From: Massilia frigida
GTDB taxonomy: Bacteria > Pseudomonadota > Gammaproteobacteria > Burkholderiales > Burkholderiaceae_D
NCBI RefSeq assembly: GCF_011682175.1
Contig: NZ_WHJG01000007.1
Location: 1 to 64,000, forward strand
Reading direction: 5' to 3'
Length of the DNA: 64,000 nt
The position numbers and the translations under genes were made by a program. Below, in pieces: positions 1-9,297 of this stretch (its first letter is position 1; every line of letters begins with the position of its first letter). The notes beneath the pieces are model-generated. The model searched no databases, was not told the DNA's origin, and saw only the letters and a program-made list of their open reading frames with translations.

Positions 1-2
1 AC

Positions 3-248
3 TGCCGCGAACTGGGACATGTCCCCCTGATCGACCACAACCCGCGTGGGGGCGAGAAGGAGCACTTCGAGCCTGCCGATGAAGTTCGCTACCGTGAGCG
101 CACTGTAGCCGAACGGACCAACGCGCGTCTCAAGGACGAATTCGGCGGCCGCAACATTATGGTCAAAGGACATGCCAAAGTCATGAGCCATTTGATGTTT
201 GGGCTGCTCGCCCTCGGTGCTGACCAGTTGATGCGACTTCGACGATGA
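3..248 (+). CDS. DDE transposase, C-terminal fragment (cut by window edge)
   Basis: The first 82 codons in frame 3 are open and end at TGA 246-248. The translation holds a perfect Y-x2-R-x3-E-x6-K arrangement (RYRERTVAERTNARLKDEF), the signature around the last catalytic Glu of IS4/IS5-type DDE transposases. It is followed by GHAKVMSHLMFGLLAL, a typical end of such enzymes. Only the C-terminus is in the window, so whether the element is intact cannot be judged. The 3' inverted repeat of the element should lie in 249-500, but I cannot define it. The protein would cut and join the ends of its own insertion sequence. Confidence 0.75.
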   Translation, partial: CRELGHVPLIDHNPRGGEKEHFEPADEVRYRERTVAERTNARLKDEFGGRNIMVKGHAKVMSHLMFGLLALGADQLMRLRR

Positions 249-501
249 CCCGACTAATCCGCATAACTCAACCACCGATTTCGCACCAAATTTTTCCGGT
301 GCGGCATCCACACGTCTTCAGAATGAGATTAACCATGATTCCGCCACCATAACCGACCAGAATTCGTCCAGCATCACGAAAATGCGATGGAAAGTCGCGC
401 TCCCGTGATGCCGGCCAGTTCAGAAAAATCGTTTTGCAATTGGCTCTAATGCCGTTGTCAGATTTCGTCAATGGCGCATATTCGTGCAGCGCGGCGGTCC
501 C

Positions 502-1680
502 TCAATAGCAGATGAGCGCGCCCCTGAATCCACAAAACCCTTTGCTACGGGAAAAATGGGCCTGCAGTCTTGCAATGAGGTTTCTCTTGTAACCGCCTTT
601 CACAGTTTCTGCGATGCCTATTGCTCTTGCTTTGTCAGCTTCGGCCAGGAGGGGCACGATAAACGACATTTCGCTATATTTTTGTTGGTTGTAAAGTTCA
701 CTCTCGGAATCGTCCAGGCAAGCGATTTTTTCCAAAGCCATGCTAATGACATCGCTCTTTTCCAATGTTTTTAGAACGGCGCCAAAATGGTAAAGGTTGT
801 GTATCAATTCCGAGCTCGGTTCCAGCGTGTTGAAGTCTTCCATGAATCGCTTGAACAATGCTTCGATTTCACCGGCAGGCAAGTGCGCGGTTAGCTTCAG
901 CAGGCAGCGGTTCCTGAAATAATCCGTGGGGAACATCCTGACCCTCGCCGCAATCCTGTTCGCATCTGAGGGCTGGAGATATTGCACATTGCGGATAACG
1001 AGGAAGGCGATCAATCTTTCCGGGAGGTCCGGCAGGTCAAGGTGAAGAGAAATTACCTCGGTTCTGGATTCCTCGTCCAAGTGCGGAAACATCCGCTTAA
1101 GCTGATACGCGGCCTCTGGCGATCCAGACCGAAATTGTTGACATATGTAGGGAAAAATCTCTGCCTTGTGAAGCTTGTCCATTCTGGGATAAATTCCCCC
1201 AAGAGCTCTGGTCTTGTATATGTCGGGCATCGCAAGAATGGATTGATACGACAGACGGGCCATTTCGCCGGTGAATAAACGTGAAAATTTACCGATGCAA
1301 TTTGCCTTATCATAACCGTCAGGAAGATCGTGGATCGCCAGCCAGATGGCGGCAATATCATGATTTTCGGCGGAGAAAGGATTTTTCTCATTGTTTCGAT
1401 ATTCGAGAAACAGCGGGATTAAGAATCTCTTATTGCGCAGATAGGAATCCAATGCATTGAACAGATTTCCCGACCGTCTTTTTGTTCTCTTTCGATAGAA
1501 CTTGTCGAGCAATGACTTGGCATAGTAGGCCGTCATCATGTCTGCCGGATGCGCATCGATAAATTCAGCGACTTTGAGCACTAACGCGTCCGGAATTTCG
1601 CGTTTCCCCGAGTAGCCCAGAGACTGGGCAAATTCCTGGTCGAGAGAGCGATAGGTATTGTAGGGATCCATCTTGTCCAT
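502..1680 (-). CDS. Hypothetical protein, 392 aa, helical
   Basis: I do not recognise this protein. It is a long open frame of clearly lower GC than its right-hand neighbours. It is rich in Leu, Arg, Phe and Tyr, has no signal peptide or membrane segment, and looks all-helical with repeated helix-pair segments (for example around residues 130-290), reminiscent of HEAT-like solenoids. This resemblance is impression only. The first ATG (1680) and a second ATG four codons in (1668) are both possible and neither has a strong ribosome site. It sits between a transposase end and the 3' side of tRNA-Ser, so it is probably part of acquired DNA. Confidence 0.6.
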   Translation of the reverse strand: MDKMDPYNTYRSLDQEFAQSLGYSGKREIPDALVLKVAEFIDAHPADMMTAYYAKSLLDKFYRKRTKRRSGNLFNALDSYLRNKRFLIPLFLEYRNNEKNPFSAENHDIAAIWLAIHDLPDGYDKANCIGKFSRLFTGEMARLSYQSILAMPDIYKTRALGGIYPRMDKLHKAEIFPYICQQFRSGSPEAAYQLKRMFPHLDEESRTEVISLHLDLPDLPERLIAFLVIRNVQYLQPSDANRIAARVRMFPTDYFRNRCLLKLTAHLPAGEIEALFKRFMEDFNTLEPSSELIHNLYHFGAVLKTLEKSDVISMALEKIACLDDSESELYNQQKYSEMSFIVPLLAEADKARAIGIAETVKGGYKRNLIARLQAHFSRSKGFCGFRGALICY

Positions 1681-1920
1681 GGTTTTTCATCGCCGATCAA
1701 TGGCAGGTATTGGCCGATTTTAGACTGGCAGACCGGCCGAATCTGCTCGCAGACTATTCATCGACGAAGGGGCCGCTACTGTCGATTGTAGCGGCAGTTC
1801 CGCATGTGTTCCAACCTTCCGTGCCCTGCCGTCATCTCATCCATGACAACAAGAACGAGTTCCTACTTCACGATATGGAGCCCGAAGCTGGTCCACACAG
1901 CGCAAACGCGACAGGAAACG

Positions 1921-1951
1921 AAAAAAGCCAACCTCGTCGGTTGGCTTTTTT
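1921..1951 (-). terminator. Rho-independent terminator of tRNA-Ser (bidirectional)
   Basis: A 13-bp perfect inverted repeat (1921-1933 with 1939-1951, loop TCGTC) has A-runs on one side and T-runs on the other, so it would terminate in both directions. It lies about 30 bases past the 3' end of the minus-strand tRNA-Ser. Confidence 0.85.
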
Positions 1952-1979
1952 CTTTTCACATCAGTTACTTGCTTATTCC

Positions 1980-2070
1980 TGGCGGAGAGACGGGGATTCG
2001 AACCCCGGATAGGCTATGAACCTATACACGCTTTCCAGGCGTGCGACTTCAACCACTCATCCATCTCTCC
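1980..2070 (-). tRNA. tRNA-Ser (anticodon GGA)
   Basis: On the minus strand the 5' GGAGAGA (2070-2064) pairs with TCTCTCC (1990-1984). The anticodon stem CACGC/GCGTG encloses the loop CTGGAAA, anticodon GGA. A long class II variable arm and the T-arm GGTTCGAATCC are present. The discriminator G and an encoded CCA (1982-1980) complete the gene. It is a serine tRNA reading UCC/UCU. It has its own promoter at 2103-2131 and terminator at 1921-1951. Serine tRNA 3' ends are common island insertion sites, and the sequence to the left looks acquired. Confidence 0.95.
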
Positions 2071-2102
2071 TGCATTACATCTCCGCCTTCGCGAAGCCGC
2101 AG

Positions 2103-2131
2103 ATTATAGCAAAGATTCCGCGGGGTATGAA
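2103..2131 (-). promoter_or_regulatory. Sigma-70 promoter of tRNA-Ser
   Basis: Read on the minus strand: TTCATA, 17-bp spacer, perfect TATAAT (2108-2103), about 33 bases upstream of the mature tRNA 5' end. Confidence 0.65.
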
Positions 2132-2148
2132 GAAAATTTCGCGCGCCC

Positions 2149-4149
2149 TTACGAGGCTTCCTTCAACTGCTCCAGGATCGCCGGATTTTCCAGGGTCGAG
2201 ATGTCCTGCGTGATGGTCTCGCCCTTCGCCAGTACCCTCAGCAAACGCCGCATGATCTTGCCGGAACGGGTCTTGGGCAGGTTGTCGCCGAAGCGGATTT
2301 CCTTCGGCTTGGCGATCGGCCCGATTTCCTTGGCCACCCAGTTGCGCAACTCCAGCGCCAGCTTCTTGGCCTCTTCCCCGGTCGGCCGGGCCTGCTTAAG
2401 CACGACAAACGCGCAGATCGATTCACCGGTCGTGTCGTCCGGCTTGCCGACCACGGCCGCCTCGGCCACCATCGGATTGGCCACCAGCGCCGATTCGATC
2501 TCCATGGTGCCCATGCGGTGGCCCGACACGTTGAGCACGTCATCGATGCGCCCCGTGATCGTGAAGTAGCCCGTCTCCTTGTTGCGGATCGCGCCGTCGC
2601 CCGCCAAATACATCTTGCCGCCCAGTTCATCCGGGAAGTAGCTGGTCTTGAAGCGCTCCGGATTGCCCCAGATGGTACGGATCATCGACGGCCACGGCCG
2701 CTTGACCACCAGGATGCCGCCCTGCCCGTTCGCCACGTCCGCGCCGGCCTCGTCGACAATCGCGGTCATGATGCCCGGCAGCGGCAAGGTGCACGAACCC
2801 GGCACCATGGGCGTCGCGCCCGGCAGCGGGGTGATCATGTGGCCGCCCGTCTCGGTCTGCCAGAAAGTGTCCACCACCGGGCAGCGCTCGCCGCCCACGT
2901 TCTTGTAGTACCACATCCAGGCTTCCGGATTGATCGGCTCGCCTACCGAACCGAGCAGGCGCAGGCTGCTCAAATCGTACTTGGACGGATGCACGCCCGG
3001 GTCGACATCGGCCGCCTTGATCAGCGAACGGATCGCCGTCGGCGCCGTGTAGAAGATGCTGACCTTGTGCTTGGCGATATTGGCCCAGAACCGCCCCGCG
3101 TTCGGGTAGGTCGGGATGCCCTCGAACACGACCTGGGTCGCGCCCACCGCCAGCGGGCCGTAGGCGATGTAGCTGTGGCCGGTGACCCAGCCGATATCGG
3201 CCGTGCACCAGAACACGTCCTGCGGCTTGATGTCGAAGCTCCACTTCATGGTCAGCGCGGCCCACAGCAGGTAGCCGCCGCTGGAATGCTGCACGCCCTT
3301 GGGAGTGCCGGTCGAACCGGACGTGTAGAGGATGAACAGCGGATGCTCGGCCCCCACCCATTCCGGCTCGCACTCGGCGGCCTGGTCGGCCACCAGCTCG
3401 TGCAGCCAGAGGTCGCGCCCTTCGGTGAAGGCAATGTTGCCGCCGGTACGCTTGTAGACGATCACATTCTTGATGCTGGCGCAGCCGCCCAGCGCCAGCG
3501 CTTCGTCGACGATGCTTTTCAGCGGCAGGTGCTTGCCGCCGCGCAGTTGCTCGTCGGCCGTGATGACCGCCACCGCGCCGGCGTCGATAATCCGCTCCTG
3601 CAGCGATTTGGCCGAAAAGCCGCCAAACACCACCGAATGGGTGGCGCCGATGCGCGCGCAGGCCTGCATGGCGGCCACGCCTTCGATCGACATCGACATA
3701 TAAATAATGACGCGGTCGCCCTTCTTGATGCCGCGCGCCTTGAGGCCGTTGGCAAATTTGCAGACGCGCTCGTACAACTCCTGGTACGTTGCGCGCGTGA
3801 CCGTGCCGTCGTCCGCTTCGAAAATGATGGCGGTCTTGTCGGCGTTGCCGTTCTTGAGGTTGCGGTCGAGGCAGTTGTACGACACGTTCAGCTCGCCGTC
3901 ATCGAACCATTTGTAGAACGGCGCATTGGTTTCGTCCAGGGTCGAGGTGAACGGCTTGTGCCATTCGAGATTTTCGCGCGCCAGGCGCGCCCAGAAACCT
4001 TCGTAATCGGCTCCCGCTTCCGCGCACAGTGCATGGTAGGCATCCATCCCGGAAATGGCGGCGTTGGCCACGAAGTCGGGCGGCGGCGCAAACACGCGGC
4101 TTTCCTGCAAGCCTGGGTTGTCCTGCTGGGTGGAATCTGTTGCTGCCAT
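2149..4149 (-). CDS. acs: Acetyl-CoA synthetase
   Basis: AMP-forming acetate-CoA ligase: acetate + ATP + CoA to acetyl-CoA, cytoplasmic, used for acetate scavenging. It has 666 residues, the usual length. The adenylate-forming A3 loop [11 protein letters not shown] is near residue 273, with [14 protein letters not shown] and [11 protein letters not shown] after it. The hinge and C-domain signature [16 protein letters not shown] and the acetylation-target lysine in [10 protein letters not shown] (about residue 627) are all present. I prefer the ATG at 4149 to the one at 4161 because GGAGA lies 5 bases before it. It stands alone, divergent from the UPF0114 gene. Bacterial Acs is usually switched off by acetylation of that lysine; no acetyltransferase gene is nearby. 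Confidence 0.97.
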   Translation of the reverse strand: MAATDSTQQDNPGLQESRVFAPPPDFVANAAISGMDAYHALCAEAGADYEGFWARLARENLEWHKPFTSTLDETNAPFYKWFDDGELNVSYNCLDRNLKNGNADKTAIIFEADDGTVTRATYQELYERVCKFANGLKARGIKKGDRVIIYMSMSIEGVAAMQACARIGATHSVVFGGFSAKSLQERIIDAGAVAVITADEQLRGGKHLPLKSIVDEALALGGCASIKNVIVYKRTGGNIAFTEGRDLWLHELVADQAAECEPEWVGAEHPLFILYTSGSTGTPKGVQHSSGGYLLWAALTMKWSFDIKPQDVFWCTADIGWVTGHSYIAYGPLAVGATQVVFEGIPTYPNAGRFWANIAKHKVSIFYTAPTAIRSLIKAADVDPGVHPSKYDLSSLRLLGSVGEPINPEAWMWYYKNVGGERCPVVDTFWQTETGGHMITPLPGATPMVPGSCTLPLPGIMTAIVDEAGADVANGQGGILVVKRPWPSMIRTIWGNPERFKTSYFPDELGGKMYLAGDGAIRNKETGYFTITGRIDDVLNVSGHRMGTMEIESALVANPMVAEAAVVGKPDDTTGESICAFVVLKQARPTGEEAKKLALELRNWVAKEIGPIAKPKEIRFGDNLPKTRSGKIMRRLLRVLAKGETITQDISTLENPAILEQLKEAS

Positions 4150-4440
4150 GCTGGTCTCCATTGGTGGTGTTGTTTTGCTAAAACCATAGTCCCGCTCGCT
4201 TACTGCGCCCTTACGTGCACGTCGGCGAGGAAGGTCGATGAGACATTAAAACATGGATAGCCCCATCAAGCGGTATGGTCACTTGCATTAACGACAAGAT
4301 CAATGCGCACGGCATGACGATCAGCTGTGGTTTGCGCCAGATCAATACGAGGTCCGACCGAGGCCGCTCTCTGCAGCCGGGCCAAGCGCTGGTAAAATGA
4401 CGCAGCGAAAATTTTTGCCTTACTCTGGAGCCAAGCATTC

Positions 4441-5055
4441 ATGTCTGAACCGATTTTACCGAAAGAACGTCAAAAACTGACCCCCTTGAATAACCTCATT
4501 TTCATGAGCCGCTGGCTGCAGTTGCCGCTGTATCTGGGCCTGATCCTGGCGCAGTGCGTGTATGTTTTCCATTTCTGGGTTGAACTCAAGGACCTGATCG
4601 GTGCCGTACTCGGTAACGAGGCGGCGCTGCAGCATATCTTCGATGCAGTTACCGTACCGGGCGCCAAGCAGGCGACCAAGCTCAACGAAGCGACCATCAT
4701 GCTGGTGGTGCTCGGCCTGATCGACGTGGTGATGATCTCGAACCTGCTGATCATGGTCATCGTGGGCGGCTACGAAACCTTCGTCTCGCGCATGCACCTG
4801 GAAGGCCATCCCGACCAGCCCGAGTGGCTCTCGCACGTGAACGCCTCGGTGCTCAAGACCAAGCTGGCCATGGCGATCATCGGCATTTCGTCGATCCACC
4901 TGCTCAAGACGTTTATTAACGCCAACGCGTACGAACCCAAGGTGCTGATCGCGCAGACGGTGATCCACATCGTGTTCCTGCTGTCGGCGCTGGCGATCGC
5001 CTATACCGACCGCATCATGATCGGCACCCAGAACCAGTCCAAGACCCCTCACTAA
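4441..5055 (+). CDS. UPF0114 (YqhA) family inner-membrane protein
   Basis: A 204-aa protein with about four hydrophobic segments (near residues 22-46, 78-108, 138-156 and 168-188). The N-terminal block SRWLQLPLYLGLILAQCVY is characteristic of the UPF0114/YqhA family (TIGR00645-type), whose function is unsettled. The ATG at 4441 is preceded by CTGGAG at 11 bases. It is followed after 16 bp by the fumarase gene on the same strand, so the two are probably co-transcribed. The pairing gives no firm functional clue. Confidence 0.9.
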   Translation: MSEPILPKERQKLTPLNNLIFMSRWLQLPLYLGLILAQCVYVFHFWVELKDLIGAVLGNEAALQHIFDAVTVPGAKQATKLNEATIMLVVLGLIDVVMISNLLIMVIVGGYETFVSRMHLEGHPDQPEWLSHVNASVLKTKLAMAIIGISSIHLLKTFINANAYEPKVLIAQTVIHIVFLLSALAIAYTDRIMIGTQNQSKTPH

Positions 5056-5071
5056 GCCAACGAGAATAGCC

Positions 5072-6613
5072 ATGACTATCATCAAGCAGGAAGACCTGAT
5101 CGAATCGGTTGCCGCCGCCCTCCAGTACATCAGCTACTACCACCCGGCCGATTACATCGCCCACCTGGCGCGCGCCTACGAGTCGGAACAGAGCGATGCC
5201 GCCAAGGATGCGATCGCCCAGATCCTGACCAATTCGCGCATGTGCGCCGAGGGCAAGCGCCCGATCTGCCAGGATACCGGCATCGTCAACGTGTTCCTCA
5301 AGATCGGCATGGGCGTGCGTTTCGAAGGCTTTTCCGGCACCGTCACCGACGCCGTCAACGAAGGCGTGCGCCGCGCCTACAACTTCGACGACAACAAGCT
5401 GCGCGCTTCGATCGTGGCCGACCCGCAGTTCGAGCGCAAGAACACCAAGGACAACACGCCGGCCGTGGTCCACATGGAATTGGTCGAGGGCAACACCGTC
5501 GACGTCAAGGTGGCGGCCAAGGGCGGCGGCTCCGAGAACAAGTCCAAGTTCGTCATGCTCAACCCGTCCGACTCGCTGGTCGACTGGGTCATGAAGACCG
5601 TGCCGACCATGGGCGCGGGCTGGTGTCCGCCGGGCATGCTCGGGATCGGCATCGGCGGCACCGCCGAGAAAGCCATGCTGATGGCCAAGGAAGTGCTGAT
5701 GGATGACATCGACATGTACGAACTGAAACTGCGCGGCCCGCAAAACAAGACTGAAGAACTGCGTATCGAGCTGTGCGACAAGATCAATGCCCTGGGCATC
5801 GGCGCCCAGGGCCTGGGTGGCCTGACCACCGTGCTCGACGTCAAGATCATGATGCATCCGACCCACGCGGCTTCCAAGCCGGTGGCGATGATTCCGAACT
5901 GCGCCGCCACCCGCCACGCGCACTTCGTGCTGGACGGCTCGGGCGCGAGCTACATCGAGCCGCCGGCGCTGTCGACCTGGCCGGACGTGCACTGGACCCC
6001 GGACACCGAGAAATCGCGCCGCGTCGACCTCAACACCCTCACAAAGGAAGAAGTCGCCTCGTGGACCCCGGGCCAGACCTTGCTGTTGAACGGCAAGATG
6101 CTGACCGGCCGCGACGCCGCGCACAAGCGCATCCAGGACATGCTGGCCAAGGGCGAGCCATTGCCGGTCGACTTCAAGAACCGCGTGATTTACTACGTCG
6201 GCCCGGTCGATCCGGTGCGCGACGAAGCGGTCGGCCCGGCCGGTCCGACGACCGCCACCCGCATGGACAAGTTCACCGACATGATGCTGGAAAAAACCGG
6301 CCTGATCGCCATGATCGGCAAGGCCGAGCGCGGTCCGGCGGCGATCGAATCGATCCAGAAGCACAAATCGGCCTACCTGATGGCGGTCGGCGGCGCGGCT
6401 TACCTGGTGTCGAAAGCGATCAAGAGCGCCAAGGTGCTCGGCTTCCACGACATGGGCATGGAAGCGATCTACGAGTTCGACGTGATCGACATGCCGGTCA
6501 CGGTGGCCGTCGATTCCAATGGAACGTCGGTGCACAACACCGGTCCAACGGAATGGGCAGCGAAGATCGAATCCTTGTCGAGCGTCGGCAAGATTCCTGT
6601 CAGCGTGGCCTGA
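5072..6613 (+). CDS. fumA: Fumarate hydratase, class I (iron-sulfur, fused alpha-beta)
   Basis: Interconverts fumarate and L-malate in the TCA cycle, using a [4Fe-4S] cluster. The 513-aa chain carries both alpha and beta parts. Three candidate cluster cysteines are visible at C66 (RPICQDTG), C185 (GWCPPGM) and C277 (IPNCAATRH), spaced much as in E. coli FumA. The beta part keeps GPTTATRMDKF and SNGTSVHNTGP near the end. Class I enzymes are oxygen-sensitive but catalytically fast. The symbol is by family; it could equally be called fumB or simply fum. The murI frame opens immediately downstream. Confidence 0.95.
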   Translation: MTIIKQEDLIESVAAALQYISYYHPADYIAHLARAYESEQSDAAKDAIAQILTNSRMCAEGKRPICQDTGIVNVFLKIGMGVRFEGFSGTVTDAVNEGVRRAYNFDDNKLRASIVADPQFERKNTKDNTPAVVHMELVEGNTVDVKVAAKGGGSENKSKFVMLNPSDSLVDWVMKTVPTMGAGWCPPGMLGIGIGGTAEKAMLMAKEVLMDDIDMYELKLRGPQNKTEELRIELCDKINALGIGAQGLGGLTTVLDVKIMMHPTHAASKPVAMIPNCAATRHAHFVLDGSGASYIEPPALSTWPDVHWTPDTEKSRRVDLNTLTKEEVASWTPGQTLLLNGKMLTGRDAAHKRIQDMLAKGEPLPVDFKNRVIYYVGPVDPVRDEAVGPAGPTTATRMDKFTDMMLEKTGLIAMIGKAERGPAAIESIQKHKSAYLMAVGGAAYLVSKAIKSAKVLGFHDMGMEAIYEFDVIDMPVTVAVDSNGTSVHNTGPTEWAAKIESLSSVGKIPVSVA

Positions 6614-6660
6614 GTGACGCACGAGTGACAACACCAGTGACAAGCGCGAGCGTCCCGGCG

Positions 6661-7713
6661 ATGGCCACGGCGTCGGCTACCGCGTCGGCTACCGCGTCGG
6701 CTACCGCGTCGGCTACCGCGTCGGCTACCGCGTCGGCTACCGCGCCAATCGGCGTGTTCGATTCCGGCGTGGGCGGCTTGTCGGTCCTGCGCCATATCCG
6801 CGCGCAGCTGCCGCATGAGCATTTGCTGTACTTCGCCGATTCCGGTTTTGCGCCGTATGGCGACAAGCCGGAAAGCGTGGTGGCCGAGCGCTCGCTGGCG
6901 GTCGCCGCTTTTCTGGTTGCCAACGGCGCCAAGGCGCTGGTGGTGGCATGCAATACGGCGACGGTGGCCGCCATCAAGGTGCTGCGCGCGCACTATCCCG
7001 ACATGCCCATCGTCGGGGTGGAACCTGGCCTCAAGCCGGCTGCGGCAGCCACGCGCAATGGCAAGGTGGGCGTGCTGGCGACCAGCGTGACCATCGCCGG
7101 CGCCAAGTTCCTGCTGCTGCGCGACCAGATCAGTGCCGCCAGCAATGCGCAGTTTTTGCTGCAGGGGTGTCCGGGGCTGGTCGACCAGATCGAGCTCGGC
7201 GACCTGGAATCGCCCGCAGTCAGGACGCTGCTGGAGCGCTACGTGGTGCCGCTGCTGGACCAGGGTGCCGATACGCTGGTGCTGGGCTGCACGCACTACC
7301 CGTTCGTGCTGGCGATGCTTGGCGAGGTCATCGCGGCGGCGACGGCGCGCGAGATCGTGCTGATCGACACCGGCGATGCGGTGGCGCGGCAACTGGCGCG
7401 CTTGCTGGGTGCCGCCGGCTTGCTCAATCGGAGCAGTGCTCCCGGCGCGCCGCCTGGTGCCACCGGCATCACTGTGGATGCCAGTGCGACTCCCGCCACC
7501 GGTTGCGCGGTGGCTGCCAGCGCGAAGTCCAGCACAGCTTACGTCGTGGCTGCGGGTTCGGCGTCTCGTGCCACCGCTAGCGTCATCGCGGCAGGTGACA
7601 TGGATGTCGCGGCGACCCTGCAAGGCTATACCAGTTCCAGCGCAACGGCGCTGTCGCTCGCGTTTGCCAACTTGCTGGGCATCGAAGCGCCCGTGCGCGA
7701 AGTGGCAATTTGA
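6661..7713 (+). CDS. murI: Glutamate racemase with repeat extension and C-terminal insert
   Basis: Makes D-glutamate for peptidoglycan from L-glutamate. The core starts at PIGVFDSGVGGLSVL (Asp about residue 34). The two catalytic cysteines are C97 (VVACNTATVA) and C210 (LGCTHYPF). The common GDxxxxPYG block reads ADSGFAPYGDK. Two features are unusual: an N-terminal stretch of repeated Ala-Ser-Ala-Thr encoded by six perfect 12-bp repeats, and a low-complexity Ala/Thr/Ser insert (about residues 262-322) before the last helix. These make 350 residues against about 270-290 in most homologues. The start is uncertain: ATG 6661, GTG 6625, or a non-AUG start closer to the core. None has a good ribosome site. 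Confidence 0.88.
   Translation: MATASATASATASATASATASATASATAPIGVFDSGVGGLSVLRHIRAQLPHEHLLYFADSGFAPYGDKPESVVAERSLAVAAFLVANGAKALVVACNTATVAAIKVLRAHYPDMPIVGVEPGLKPAAAATRNGKVGVLATSVTIAGAKFLLLRDQISAASNAQFLLQGCPGLVDQIELGDLESPAVRTLLERYVVPLLDQGADTLVLGCTHYPFVLAMLGEVIAAATAREIVLIDTGDAVARQLARLLGAAGLLNRSSAPGAPPGATGITVDASATPATGCAVAASAKSSTAYVVAAGSASRATASVIAAGDMDVAATLQGYTSSSATALSLAFANLLGIEAPVREVAI
6670..6741 (+). repeat. 12-bp tandem repeat, six perfect copies
   Basis: The unit GCGTCGGCTACC is repeated six times without a mismatch inside the 5' end of murI. Because the unit is a multiple of three, gain or loss of copies would not shift the frame. Confidence 0.97.
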
Positions 7714-7741
7714 AAATATTTCGCTTTCAGTGCATTTTGAT

Positions 7742-7770
7742 TTGCCAGTTCGCTCAGATGTTTGTATAAT
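7742..7770 (+). promoter_or_regulatory. Sigma-70 promoter of tRNA-His
   Basis: TTGCCA, 17-bp spacer, perfect TATAAT (7765-7770), ending 43 bases before the tRNA. It is followed by a pyrimidine-rich start region. Confidence 0.8.
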
Positions 7771-7813
7771 CTTTTTCTGTTCAGGAAGCATCTGAACAAA
7801 ATGCAGATTCGAT

Positions 7814-7890
7814 GGTGGCTGTAGCTCAGTTGGTAGAGTCCAGGATTGTGATTCCTGTTGTCGTGGGTTCGAGCCCCATCAGCCACCCCA
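7814..7890 (+). tRNA. tRNA-His (anticodon GTG)
   Basis: The acceptor GTGGCTG pairs with CAGCCAC. The extra 5' G (-1) faces the discriminator C, which is the histidine-specific identity feature. The anticodon stem CAGGA/TCCTG encloses TTGTGAT, anticodon GTG. The T-arm and an encoded CCA (7888-7890) are present. It is the only tRNA here and has its own promoter and terminator. Confidence 0.96.
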
Positions 7891-8222
7891 TCGTTCGCAT
7901 TGAAATGAAAGACTTCCACGTGACATCGCATTGCACAATGCGTCTCTGACAGCGGTTATCTCAATTTTCCCAAGACATGGCCACCTTCGAGGTGGCTTTT
8001 TAATTTGCGCACGCTTGTGCGCAGGCCGGGCAACGGGGCACCGCACAATCCAGCCACCGCTGCGCATGCAGCGCGCGCTCGGCGGCTGCGCGCACCGGTA
8101 GGGCAGCCTCGGACGACACGGACGTTGATCGCTCAACCAGCCGGTCACCTTTATTCAACATCATTTATCAATGCGATAGCCACGTGTAATTGCTTGATTC
8201 ACTAACAGACACGGCGGCAAAC
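7891..8222. other. Intergenic region tRNA-His to acyltransferase
   Basis: It holds the tRNA terminator (7980-8001). The rest is GC-rich non-coding sequence ending in a short AT-rich stretch before the acyltransferase start. I see no convincing -10/-35 pair in it. Confidence 0.5.
7980..8001 (+). terminator. Terminator of tRNA-His
   Basis: A stem GCCACCT/AGGTGGC (7980-7986 with 7990-7996) with loop TCG is followed by five T residues. Confidence 0.85.
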
Positions 8223-9290
8223 ATGGCAAGCAATCCAACCAAGCATATCCCTTACCTTGACGGGTGGCGCGGACTGGCCATCATCGCCGTCCTGGTATCG
8301 CACTTCAAGGCGACGCAGGAATTCTCCTGGCTGGGCGGATTCGGCGTGCAACTCTTCTTCGTGCTGTCCGGCTTCTTGATGGGCAATCTCTTGTTCATAA
8401 AGAAGGTGCCGCTGAAGGATTTCTTTGTCCGCAGGATGAGCCGGGTATTCCCGACCTTCTGGGTGTTTGTGATTGCAATGGCGGCCTACGCGGCCTTCCT
8501 GCAACCGGTGCGCTATGTGGCCACGCGAGCCGAGCTGCTCTCCACCTTCACGTTCTTGTGCAACTACTTCCCCGTCGACATGAACATCTGGCACCGCGGC
8601 TGGCCGATCGGGCATCTGTGGTCGCTCTGCGTCGAGGAGCACAGCTATCTGTTGCTGGCGGCGGGCGCCGTCCTGGTCGGCAAGCTGAAGAACCGGTACG
8701 CCGGCGCGGCCTTCCTGCTCGTCAGCACAGGCGTCATCATGGCCATCAATGCCTATTACCCGTCGCACACGCCGGCCGGCGCAACGCCGTGGTTCCTGCG
8801 TAGCGAGGCCGCAGCCTTGGGACTGATCGCGGCGGCTGCCTATCGCGTTACCGCCGCAAGCACGCAGGCCAAATGGATCCGGGAAACCCATCCATTGCTT
8901 GCGGTACTGAGTTTTGTCATGGCGATTGCCTGCTACTCGATTTTTGCGCACAAGCGGCTCCTGTTTACCATCGGCCCGCTGTTCCTGGCGTACTCGATCA
9001 ACCATCTGGAACGCATGCCGCAGTTTATCCGCCAACTGCTGGCAAGCCGGGTGATGCAATGGTTCGGCGTCTGTTCGTTTTCGCTCTACCTGTGGCAGCA
9101 ACCAATTTACTATGCCGTGATCGAGGGCCGCTGGCCGCATATGGCCGGCTTGCTGGCGGCAATCGCCGTGGGTGCGGTGTCGTACTACCTTTTCGAGAAT
9201 CCAATGCGCCTGTATTTGAACAGCAAGTGGTCCGAGCGGCGCGCGCTGCCGGCCCGCTCCTTGCCGGCCGCCGAGGCCCCGGTCGCCTAG
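8223..9290 (+). CDS. Acyltransferase family 3 membrane protein (OafA-like)
   Basis: An integral membrane O-acyltransferase (355 aa) of the type that transfers acetyl or other acyl groups to surface glycans. It starts with the family signature YLDGWRGLAIIAVLVSHF, including the conserved His, then FGVQLFFVLSGFLMG and RRMSRVFPTFWVF. About ten membrane segments follow, and the C-terminal block FSLYLWQQPIYY is typical. There is no SGNH domain. I use ATG 8223; a TTG 11 codons upstream is possible. It is convergent with the first glycosyltransferase of the type I secretion locus. Its true substrate is unknown. Confidence 0.88.
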   Translation: MASNPTKHIPYLDGWRGLAIIAVLVSHFKATQEFSWLGGFGVQLFFVLSGFLMGNLLFIKKVPLKDFFVRRMSRVFPTFWVFVIAMAAYAAFLQPVRYVATRAELLSTFTFLCNYFPVDMNIWHRGWPIGHLWSLCVEEHSYLLLAAGAVLVGKLKNRYAGAAFLLVSTGVIMAINAYYPSHTPAGATPWFLRSEAAALGLIAAAAYRVTAASTQAKWIRETHPLLAVLSFVMAIACYSIFAHKRLLFTIGPLFLAYSINHLERMPQFIRQLLASRVMQWFGVCSFSLYLWQQPIYYAVIEGRWPHMAGLLAAIAVGAVSYYLFENPMRLYLNSKWSERRALPARSLPAAEAPVA

Positions 9291-9297
9291 CAGTTCG

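Noticed and set aside
268-471. 67-aa minus-strand ORF next to the transposase
   Set aside because: No ribosome site or protein-like pattern; likely insertion-sequence flank.
1804-2019. Small ORFs ending GGETGIRTPDRL / RRDGDSNPG
   Set aside because: These are the well-known false ORFs made by reading tRNA-Ser on the wrong strand.
2518-4260. 580-aa plus-strand open frame
   Set aside because: Mirror of acs; the minus-strand protein has all acetyl-CoA synthetase motifs.
5773-6660. Upstream extension of the murI frame
   Set aside because: It lies inside the fumarase gene in another frame and is an Arg-rich shadow.
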